From: a virus
DNA: 36,629 nt
Virus record (IMG/VR): IMGVR_UViG_3300010149_000059
Coordinates: 1-36,629 of that record
Direction: 5' to 3' (one strand)
Shown: positions 30,284 through 36,629 of the stretch, piece after piece
Layout: every line of letters starts with the position of its first letter
Numbering within the stretch: position 1 is the first letter of the stretch
The notes under the pieces: generated by a model
The model's database searches: none
What the model was told of the DNA's origin: nothing
What the model saw: the letters and a program-made list of their open reading frames with translations, nothing else
Position numbers and translations under genes: made by a program

Positions 30284-30862
30284 CTATACTCTATTTATAG
30301 TATTACATCTATCATGTGCATGTTCTAGATGAGGACCATCTCTACGCACGTAGTGCATGAACATTTGATGATAGTATGATTTTGAATTTCCTTCCATTGG
30401 TTCTCTCCAATGAGGTCGTTCGCATCCTTTGTAAATTACCCCATCACCAGGATTTGTAATCAATGGGATATCATCTCCATCTGGAGTTGTAAACCATATT
30501 GGCCAATCATAATCTAAATTATGCGAGCAATTAATAGAGATGCTCACCTCGCATGCAGGTCTATCTACATGTTTTTCTAGTAATTGTTTTTTAAAATAAA
30601 ATCTGTCGTAAAAATATGTTGGATACAGAGGATCATTAATTACATTTTCTATTTTAGATTTTACATCAAAATGCAATTGTCTAAATTTTGGGTGATTATA
30701 TCTAGACAAACTACCACTAACTTGCCCTTCGTCAGGGATATGGATAACATTTCCTCTGGACTCGTAAGTATATTGTCCTCGTTCCCAAGGAATAGGTTCA
30801 AATAAAAATACAGGATTTATAATATTTTTTACTACAATAACAGACCAATCATTCCAATTCAT
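30284..30862 (-). CDS. Fe(II)/2OG oxygenase-like protein, enzyme 4 of the fibre operon
   Basis: A 192-aa protein resembling cyanophage 2OG-Fe(II) oxygenases. A putative HxD pair is in EKHVDRPACEVSISINC (H98, D100), and the distal His is in PGDGVIYKGCERPHWREP (H151). I start at ATG 30862 with GGAG at optimal spacing; ATG 30868 overlaps the previous stop as ATGA but has no proper spacing. It is the last gene of the halogenase/oxygenase block. The gly-rich paralogue's late promoter overlaps its 3' end. Substrate unknown. Confidence 0.72.
   Translation of the reverse strand: MNWNDWSVIVVKNIINPVFLFEPIPWERGQYTYESRGNVIHIPDEGQVSGSLSRYNHPKFRQLHFDVKSKIENVINDPLYPTYFYDRFYFKKQLLEKHVDRPACEVSISINCSHNLDYDWPIWFTTPDGDDIPLITNPGDGVIYKGCERPHWREPMEGNSKSYYHQMFMHYVRRDGPHLEHAHDRCNTINRV
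30292..30299 (-). promoter_or_regulatory. Perfect T4 late promoter for glycine-rich adhesin 1
   Basis: Minus-strand CTATAAATAG, exact match to the T4 TATAAATA consensus, 27 nt upstream of ATG 30264 and inside the end of the preceding gene. Confidence 0.85.
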
Positions 30863-30864
30863 AC

Positions 30865-31461
30865 TCATCTCCACTGAGGTCCAGTTACCCAAGCAACTAA
30901 AGATCGTCTTTCGCCAGACAATACTTTTTTAGCTCTATGGGGAAGTCTACTATCAAAAATAATAATAGTTCCTTTTGTTTTTGGTGCAAAAAAAGTTCTG
31001 TTTTGATCTTCCATCATTTGAAATTCTCCACCAGTATAATCTTCATGTGAAGATAACTGGACAACCACAGACAATTTTCTAATCTGTTTAGTATTTCTAT
31101 CAATAAAAGAATCAACTGGATGCTTAGGATCAGGAGAAACTATACTTCCTACTCCATCGTCTTTATGCCATCCATAATATTGACCAGTTTTGTATCTAGT
31201 ATATTGTATTGAATTATGATCAAATTCTTTAATGTCGTAACCAAAATTGCTATCGTTTGCTAGAGTAACATAATGCCACAACAATCCACCAATCCAATGG
31301 GTATCAGGAATCCATTGATTTGAACTATCTCTAACTGCTAATGCTAATCCACCTTTAGTTTCTGAGTCAATAAAATTATCAGATCTTTCTAAAGTTAATA
31401 CTAGTGGATCAATTAACTCATCTGGTAAATGTGATTGATACCACATCGCTTCATATGCCAT
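30865..31461 (-). CDS. Fe(II)/2OG oxygenase (prolyl-hydroxylase-like), enzyme 3
   Basis: A 198-aa oxygenase with a complete facial triad in the double-stranded beta-helix order: YGWHKDDGV (H99, D101), LSVVVQLSSHEDYTGGEFQ, and the distal IIIFDSRLPHRAKKV (H175), followed by GERRSLVAWV (R185/R186) for 2-oxoglutarate. The pattern is of the P4H/PKHD (PiuC-like) group, which hydroxylates proteins or small molecules. It begins 2 nt after the halogenase stop (31464). Substrate unknown; protein or host-surface modification are possible. Confidence 0.88.
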   Translation of the reverse strand: MAYEAMWYQSHLPDELIDPLVLTLERSDNFIDSETKGGLALAVRDSSNQWIPDTHWIGGLLWHYVTLANDSNFGYDIKEFDHNSIQYTRYKTGQYYGWHKDDGVGSIVSPDPKHPVDSFIDRNTKQIRKLSVVVQLSSHEDYTGGEFQMMEDQNRTFFAPKTKGTIIIFDSRLPHRAKKVLSGERRSLVAWVTGPQWR

Positions 31462-31463
31462 AA

Positions 31464-33020
31464 TTAATTAACCTCATATCCATATTTATCTGCTAGGTGT
31501 TCATACAATGTCGGAGCAATATCTGTAATATGTTGCCACCATTGTTTTCTTCTGGAGAATCGTAACGCAGCTTCTTGTGCTACTTTTTTATAGTCCACAT
31601 CATTTTGATATGTCCATGCACAAATTGTTGATTCATCTGCAATTGGGTAATGCATACCTGTAGCAATATAAGGTTGCCCTCCATTACAAAATTTATCATC
31701 AATCATTTTTGCTACTGCTAGATGTCTAAAATCTGTTTGCATCTGAGGAATTCTTAAAATTTCTTCACGTAGATTAGATCTCTCTGTAATATCTCTCCAA
31801 TAAGGACTATCGTTTCTAGAACTAAGTTTATAGTGAAGACCCACAAAAGTAGCAAATGTATCAAATATATCACGCACAGACATGTTAAAAATGTCTCTGT
31901 CTAATTGGTTTACAAAAGGTTTAGAAATAGATTTTGTTAGTTTGAGTAGAAACTCATGTACAGTAAATAATCCATTGCTTTCTAAAGGTTCAATAAAACC
32001 TCCTGCTAAACCAATACCAACTACATTTTTACTCCATACATTTTTATGGATTCCAATACGCATTTTGATATCTCTAAACTCAAGATCATCTCTTCCTATG
32101 TGTTCTTGAAATTCTTTTAACGCATCTTCTGGTGTGATGTGATCATCACTATACACATAACCTGTACCAATTCTACTCCACAAAGGAATATTCCACACCC
32201 AACCAGATGATAAAGCAGTTCCATTAGTAAATGGTTCTAATTGTTTTTCTTTATCTGTATAAGGTAATCTAGTTGCCCATGCTCTGTTGTTGGGAACAAC
32301 ATCTCTATAAGAAACAAACTCCTCATTTAAAGCACCTGCTAAGAGCATACTTTTAAATCCTGTGCAATCAAGATACATGTCAGCAGAATGCTCTGTACCA
32401 TCTTCAAGAATTAATGATTCTACTCCATCTGCACCTACGATAGCATTCTTTACAGAAGATGAAATAAGTTCTACACCTCTAGGAAGGCAATAGTTATTTT
32501 TCAACCATTGCCCAAATTTAACAGCATCAAAATGATAAGCAGCATCTTTTGCAAAATTAAAATTATCTAAGTGACCACTCTCATTTTTATCAATTTTATT
32601 TTGCTCTGCTAAAAGGGTTATAGGATTATAACATCTAGCAAAATCTTGTACAGGAATACCAGGAGAAAAATGTTTTAATACTTGCCAATCATTAAACCCA
32701 AGGTCAGTTCCATCTAGCATTGGCGGTCCAAATGGGTAATGATAACCACCATCTCCCTTCGCATAAAAATCTGTAAATTTAATACTTAGTTTATAAGAAG
32801 CATCACACTCCTTCATAAAATCATCTTCACGAATTCCTAGCAGAGCTAACCACTGATTGATATGTCCTAGTGTACTTTCACCAACTCCTACGATTGGGTA
32901 GTCTGGACTTTCTATGATAGTAATTTTTCTGTTAGGGAAAAACCTAATCATTGTAGCGGCAGACATCCATCCAGCACTACCGCCACCAACTATAGTAATT
33001 GAATTAATTTCATTAGACAT
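31464..33020 (-). CDS. Flavin-dependent halogenase (VirX1/PrnA-like)
   Basis: A 518-aa FAD-dependent halogenase. Evidence: FAD-binding VGGGSAGW (12-18), GVGEST (45-50), the halogenase-specific WVWNIP (274-279, the WxWxIP motif that blocks monooxygenase activity), EPLESNGL (344-351, E347 equivalent to the PrnA catalytic-site Glu) and lysine K77 in ASYKLSIKF, aligning with PrnA Lys79 that forms the reactive halamine. From memory, cyanophage Syn10 VirX1 belongs to this family and iodinates diverse substrates. It oxidises a halide with FADH2 and O2. No flavin reductase lies in the window, so host FADH2 would be used. It is flanked by 2OG oxygenase genes, overlapping one by 8 nt. Natural substrate unknown. 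Confidence 0.93.
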   Translation of the reverse strand: MSNEINSITIVGGGSAGWMSAATMIRFFPNRKITIIESPDYPIVGVGESTLGHINQWLALLGIREDDFMKECDASYKLSIKFTDFYAKGDGGYHYPFGPPMLDGTDLGFNDWQVLKHFSPGIPVQDFARCYNPITLLAEQNKIDKNESGHLDNFNFAKDAAYHFDAVKFGQWLKNNYCLPRGVELISSSVKNAIVGADGVESLILEDGTEHSADMYLDCTGFKSMLLAGALNEEFVSYRDVVPNNRAWATRLPYTDKEKQLEPFTNGTALSSGWVWNIPLWSRIGTGYVYSDDHITPEDALKEFQEHIGRDDLEFRDIKMRIGIHKNVWSKNVVGIGLAGGFIEPLESNGLFTVHEFLLKLTKSISKPFVNQLDRDIFNMSVRDIFDTFATFVGLHYKLSSRNDSPYWRDITERSNLREEILRIPQMQTDFRHLAVAKMIDDKFCNGGQPYIATGMHYPIADESTICAWTYQNDVDYKKVAQEAALRFSRRKQWWQHITDIAPTLYEHLADKYGYEVN

Positions 33021-33684
33021 TTTTGTACACCTTAATATTGCATGAAATAGTTACTCGTTCTTTGTTTGATTTTCCTACGGTAGGAACTTCGTGTTTGACG
33101 TGTCCTGGAAAAATCATATAATCATCTTCTTCGGTATCAATTGACCATGTATCTTGCATGTAACTAAAAAATGGATTCTTATTATCAAACGAATTATATA
33201 GATCTTTCTGTAACCACCTAGTTTGATCTGATGAACTAAATGGATTGTTAAAGCACGTAGAAGGGTGATTAAATTTATCAAATTGTACAAATAACACAGA
33301 ACTAAAAGAGTCGCAACCATGACCATGACTGGTGAGGAAGTAACCTTCTGTAGATACTGTGTAATTAGTTATTTGAAAAAAATAATTGATGCTGGAATTT
33401 AATCCAAGGTGAGAAAGAAATTCTCTAACCTTCGAGTCTATAACAGAAGTCAATCCAGAGTCTTCGTAACTGATAGATTTAAATTTTTTGTCTGCCTCAT
33501 CATTATTGGAGTGATGCCAGTTACTCTTCATAGTAGTTGGCATCACCTTATCCCAAGTATTTCTTTTGGGATCTACATTAAAATTGTACAACATCTCATT
33601 AAGAATGAGATCTTTATCATAATCATTTTTAGTTATTTTTGTTTTCCATACTGGTATAGAAAACACATTATATAATTCACTCAT
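33013..33684 (-). CDS. Fe(II)/2OG oxygenase-like protein, enzyme 2
   Basis: A 223-aa protein of the 2OG-FeII_Oxy_5-like type. It opens YNVFSIPVWKTKI, typical of that group, and carries FLTSHGHGCDSFSSVLFVQF (H120, H122 candidate metal ligands) with a second His in MIFPGHVKHEVPT and an Arg in KERVTISCNIKV. It overlaps the halogenase start by 8 nt and the oxygenase upstream by 8 nt, so all are translated from one message. Substrate unknown. The arrangement is distant from the gene at 6609 but of the same family. Confidence 0.8.
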   Translation of the reverse strand: MSELYNVFSIPVWKTKITKNDYDKDLILNEMLYNFNVDPKRNTWDKVMPTTMKSNWHHSNNDEADKKFKSISYEDSGLTSVIDSKVREFLSHLGLNSSINYFFQITNYTVSTEGYFLTSHGHGCDSFSSVLFVQFDKFNHPSTCFNNPFSSSDQTRWLQKDLYNSFDNKNPFFSYMQDTWSIDTEEDDYMIFPGHVKHEVPTVGKSNKERVTISCNIKVYKNV

Positions 33685-34174
33685 AGTTAAAAATAATGTT
33701 GCTTCTGAATTCAGAATCAGTGCATGTCGTACTACAATGAGGTTTTGCTGGATTGAAAAATAATGCTCTGTTTGATATAGAACGAATGCCTACAGCATTC
33801 TCATCATCTTCTTTTAATAACGTTGACCCATCATTAGTATTTAGGTAGACTATACAACCTCTATGATCCCAGAGCATATCTGTATGCCAGTCGTGGCGCA
33901 CGATCTCAGTAGTTTTGGGAAATAAATTTAATTGAACTCTTAACAATTTTTCAGTTTTAATTTTTTCTATAATAGGAGAAAGATGCTCGTAGTAATCACT
34001 GCACACCTCACCAGCAAAGAAAAAATTGTGAGTAAAATAAATCCCGTCGTCTGAAGACGCCGACGCTACTCGGTGCTTCAAATACAACGGGAAATAAGGA
34101 TTGTTTATTGTTTGTTTAGTTAGTTGTTCAAACTCTTCACTATTGAGGAAATTTTCCTCTACATTGTAAAACAT
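33677..34174 (-). CDS. Fe(II)/2OG oxygenase-like protein, enzyme 1
   Basis: A 165-aa compact oxygenase with VRHDWHTDM (H97, D99), HRGCIVYLNTNDGSTLLKED in the centre, and FFNPAKPHCSTTC (H146) followed by DSEFRSNIIF (R157) as the distal triad and 2OG-binding Arg. It starts 3 nt after the stop of glycine-rich adhesin 2 (TAA TAT ATG). It is thus the first enzyme translated after a fibre gene on the same message. Confidence 0.82.
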   Translation of the reverse strand: MFYNVEENFLNSEEFEQLTKQTINNPYFPLYLKHRVASASSDDGIYFTHNFFFAGEVCSDYYEHLSPIIEKIKTEKLLRVQLNLFPKTTEIVRHDWHTDMLWDHRGCIVYLNTNDGSTLLKEDDENAVGIRSISNRALFFNPAKPHCSTTCTDSEFRSNIIFNYE

Positions 34175-34177
34175 ATA

Positions 34178-35236
34178 TTAGATTGTATGACGAACACGAA
34201 CGATGCCAGGACCACCAGCAGCTCCTTGACCATTACCACCACCATTATACCAGCCGCCTCCGCCGCCACCACCAGTGTTAACTTGTCCTGGTTCACCCCA
34301 ACCTTGTCCACCGCCACCTGCATATTGCGATGATCTAGATCCACCACGACCACCGCCACCAGGAGCAGCAGGAGTTGTGATTGGAGCATTACCATAGTTT
34401 TCGTGACTTCCTCCGCCACCTCCACCACCAACAGTTAGTCCCATATAAGTGATTCCATCACCTCCAACTCTTCCATTAACTGTGTTGTTGGGGTTAGCAC
34501 CACCGCCGCCACCGCCAGTATGAGTACCAGAGTGTGTTCCAGAAACATTATTGCCGTTTCTATAACCAGGATTTCCGTGAGTAACACCACCACCAGGAGC
34601 AGTACCTTGAGTTGCTTCTCCTCTTTGTGGTTGTCTAGGACCAGGACCAGATGCGCCGCCACCAGAACCACCTGGTTCTCCAGTTTCTCTAGCATTAGGA
34701 CCCCATGATCCAGCAGAACCACCACCAAATGCAGTATGCGTTCCAAACTTAGAAGGAGATCCACTAGTTCCTTTGTTGGCAGGATGTCCAGCTAGAGGTG
34801 TCTGTCCACCTGCTCCCACTTTTACATCATAAGAACCAACTGTGATTGGATAAGATCCGTGGTAGCAAACGCCACCGCCGCCGCCTCCTCCACCAATAGT
34901 TCCGCCACAACCACCACCTGCTGCCACAAGAACTTCGGCAGTAGCACCACCAGCAGCTCCCGTTACATTAAAATTATACTCTCCAACATTGTACCATGTG
35001 TGAACTTTATATCCACCAGAGAATGTAATCTCACCACCAGTAGCAGTAATCAAACCACTACCTGCAGAACCCGCACTAATCCATTGTGATCCATCGGATA
35101 TTTGAATAGTATCCGAAGTCGAATCATAGATAGTCCTGCCAGCACTATGTGATGGTCGGTTATCTGGACTTGATGTATATGAAGGAAGTGTCAGTCCGTT
35201 AGACAGAGTTACAGTTCCTACGTTTAGACTAGACAT
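34178..35236 (-). CDS. Glycine-rich tail-fibre adhesin-like protein (paralogue 2)
   Basis: A 352-aa predicted virion protein with the same plan as 29050-30264. The N-terminal module (NVGTVTLSNGLTLPSYTSS, then TIYDSTSDTIQISDGSQW) matches the other paralogue, and a long poly-glycine core (VAAGGGCGGTIGGGGGGGGV and similar) ends GGPGIVRVRHTI, again ending in a short basic motif. It is likely a receptor-binding or fibre-tip protein. It is the first gene of the transcript that carries the oxygenases and halogenase. Confidence 0.8.
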   Translation of the reverse strand: MSSLNVGTVTLSNGLTLPSYTSSPDNRPSHSAGRTIYDSTSDTIQISDGSQWISAGSAGSGLITATGGEITFSGGYKVHTWYNVGEYNFNVTGAAGGATAEVLVAAGGGCGGTIGGGGGGGGVCYHGSYPITVGSYDVKVGAGGQTPLAGHPANKGTSGSPSKFGTHTAFGGGSAGSWGPNARETGEPGGSGGGASGPGPRQPQRGEATQGTAPGGGVTHGNPGYRNGNNVSGTHSGTHTGGGGGGANPNNTVNGRVGGDGITYMGLTVGGGGGGGSHENYGNAPITTPAAPGGGGRGGSRSSQYAGGGGQGWGEPGQVNTGGGGGGGWYNGGGNGQGAAGGPGIVRVRHTI

Positions 35237-35269
35237 ATTTCAATCTGCTTATAAGTTCTTTGCTTTATC

Positions 35270-35276
35270 TATTTAT
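35270..35276 (-). promoter_or_regulatory. T4-type late promoter for adhesin 2 and the oxygenase/halogenase operon
   Basis: Minus-strand TGATAAATAG, 33 nt upstream of ATG 35236; its TGA is the stop codon of the tail-fibre gene. No other promoter is seen until 30299. Confidence 0.75.
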
Positions 35277-36629
35277 CACATAATTACCCAGTTACCTACG
35301 ACATCAACTACAACGCCTGGTTGAATTGTAATCGGACCAATGGACATTGCGTTAGCATTTGCAGGAATAGTTACATCTTCTGCCAATGTGTTAGCAGAGT
35401 TTTTGATGATGCCTGTGGTGTCAATCCATTGGGGGGTGTCTCTAATATACATGACACCATTTAGTCCAAGGTGTCCATCATTACCACCACCACCAATTTG
35501 TAGATCATAATCTGGGTCACCAGTAAATCCATTAACAGAGGAATCTGGGTTAATCCATACCTTAGACTCTCTGTAGATATCCAGTTCATTTGCAGATTCT
35601 GTCCATCTGGAAGTAACGAACTCAGCGTTGTTCTGGAAGACCAGACCATTGATGTTGATATCGCCTTGGATGTTCAGTTGATATTCTCTCTGGACCTGTG
35701 GATCTACTGTAGTATCAGTACCACCAAATAGGAGAGTGTTGATTGCAACTCTGTTCTCAGAACCTTGGATTGCAAGTGCTGGTGTACTCTTCCAAGTTAA
35801 ACCTCCTGCAACGGCACCATCACTAGGTGTGATTTCAAAAGTATCTGATTGTAGTAGTTGATTACCAACACGGAAGTTACTTAGATAGTTACCAGGAGTT
35901 CCAGAAGATGCACCAGTTGCACCTGCGTAAATTACAGGAGCACCAGCATTACTATCTGCACGACCAACTTGAACTGCTGTCTTAACTCTTGCTGATCCAT
36001 TTACATCCAACTCATAGGCATCGTTGGCAGTCATCTGTACACCCAGATTGCCGTTACCAGTAATCGTTAGAGCGTCAGTAAATGCACCAGTGCTGAAATG
36101 CATTGCAACTTGTGTTGTCAGCGAATTGTATAGTTGTTTAAAGTATACATCACCAACAGAGTTGTCATACTTCAGTTCAAGACCTTCATCAGTAGTGCCA
36201 TCCTGACCCAGCAATTGAATTATTGAATCGCGTTGATTTGGACCACCACCAACGTTGTAGGATGAGTACATTCTCAGGACAACATCTTGATCTCCATCTT
36301 CTACAATCAGAAGTTTTACTGCAGAATCAGAAGTAGTTGTACCAATGCTTACTGTATCATCTGTAGCATCAACGTGCAATGTGTTAGTGTTGACTGTTAG
36401 GTCAGCAGCAACTGTAATATTGCTTAAGAAATCTCCTCTGCCAGATACGCTCAATGCTTGACTTCCTGCCGCTACTCCACCGATGGTGAGCAGACCTGAC
36501 ATTGTATCGCCTGCCTTAAGAACGTTAAGCGAAGCAGCACCAGTTAGAGAAGCAGTGATTGTTCCAGCACTAAAGTTTCCACTGGTGTCTCTTGATACTG
36601 CAGACTTCAGTGATGTTGTTGATAATACA
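35276..36629 (-). CDS. Tail-fibre-like structural protein, 5' end outside the window
   Basis: Partial gene: the frame stays open to the right edge, and the internal Met at 36502 is not a likely start. The codons upstream of it encode VSRDTSGNFSAGTITASLTG and then NVLKAGDTMSGLLTI, the recurring 'SRDxxGNFSAGTITAxLxG ... GDTMxGxLT' unit of long phage tail-fibre proteins. The visible 451 or so residues are beta-rich and Thr/Ser/Gly/Asn-rich, ending VVVDVVGNWVIM. It is probably a large tail-fibre protein whose N-terminus lies beyond the window. Exact gp number (34-37-like) cannot be assigned. Confidence 0.75.
   Translation of the reverse strand, partial: VLSTTSLKSAVSRDTSGNFSAGTITASLTGAASLNVLKAGDTMSGLLTIGGVAAGSQALSVSGRGDFLSNITVAADLTVNTNTLHVDATDDTVSIGTTTSDSAVKLLIVEDGDQDVVLRMYSSYNVGGGPNQRDSIIQLLGQDGTTDEGLELKYDNSVGDVYFKQLYNSLTTQVAMHFSTGAFTDALTITGNGNLGVQMTANDAYELDVNGSARVKTAVQVGRADSNAGAPVIYAGATGASSGTPGNYLSNFRVGNQLLQSDTFEITPSDGAVAGGLTWKSTPALAIQGSENRVAINTLLFGGTDTTVDPQVQREYQLNIQGDININGLVFQNNAEFVTSRWTESANELDIYRESKVWINPDSSVNGFTGDPDYDLQIGGGGNDGHLGLNGVMYIRDTPQWIDTTGIIKNSANTLAEDVTIPANANAMSIGPITIQPGVVVDVVGNWVIM

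Noticed and set aside
29080-35000. CCACCA-type repeats suggesting a CRISPR-like or satellite array
   Set aside because: Units are irregular in spacing and in frame with glycine codons; there are no constant repeats with unique spacers.
1-36629. tRNA genes, IS elements, integrase or attachment sites
   Set aside because: None could be recognised; intergenic gaps are mostly under 100 nt and no cloverleaf or terminal inverted repeats were seen.

Overview
The window is part of the genome of a T4-like myovirus, most likely a marine cyanophage. The evidence is a nearly unbroken set of T4 core genes, all on the minus strand (described here in transcription order, right to left). Cyanophage-typical companions add to it: a CobS-like AAA+ ATPase, a protein resembling the cyanobacterial/plastid DUF3110 family, DUF3310, many Fe(II)/2-oxoglutarate (2OG) oxygenases and a flavin-dependent halogenase. 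No tRNA, rRNA, CRISPR array, insertion sequence or integrase is visible, and no plus-strand gene is convincing. Host genus cannot be fixed from sequence alone.

Region 1 (36629-28725) is the fibre/adhesin and modification region. A tail-fibre-like gene enters from the right edge without its start. Next is a glycine-rich adhesin-like gene (34178-35236), followed with 2-3 nt gaps or short overlaps by two 2OG oxygenase genes, a VirX1/PrnA-like halogenase and two more 2OG oxygenase genes (34174-30284). A second glycine-rich adhesin paralogue and a small hypothetical gene close the region. The first adhesin and all five enzymes appear to share one late promoter.

Region 2 (28693-13506) is the virion assembly block, in T4 order: gp13, gp14, gp15, gp16, gp17, gp18, gp19, gp20, a gp67/68-position gene, gp21, gp22, gp23 and a probable gp3. 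Small conserved genes sit between them, including four too short for ordinary ORF cut-offs (at 14026, 14163, 14413 and 25124). T4-type late promoters with a TAAATA core precede most units and often overlap the stop codon of the preceding gene. One lies in the loop of a terminator hairpin.

Region 3 (13494-17) is recombination, late transcription and replication: UvsY, UvsW, an LSm-like small protein, the late sigma factor gp55 behind a perfect TTGACA-17-TATAAT promoter, gp47, a DUF3110-like protein, gp46 and a 2OG oxygenase, ending at a strong terminator. Next come a large HExxH/VWA (CobT-like) protein and its CobS-like AAA+ partner, each behind its own TATACT-type promoter. DUF3310, sliding clamp gp45 and clamp loader gp44 follow, then two small genes and a Dam-type adenine methylase at the position where gp62 might be expected.

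How the genes fit together: early-type promoters drive recombination, replication and gp55. gp55 would direct host RNA polymerase to the TAAATA promoters of the capsid, tail and fibre genes. The halogenase and oxygenases are placed to be made late, together with a fibre protein. That makes virion-protein or envelope modification a reasonable hypothesis, but it is inference.
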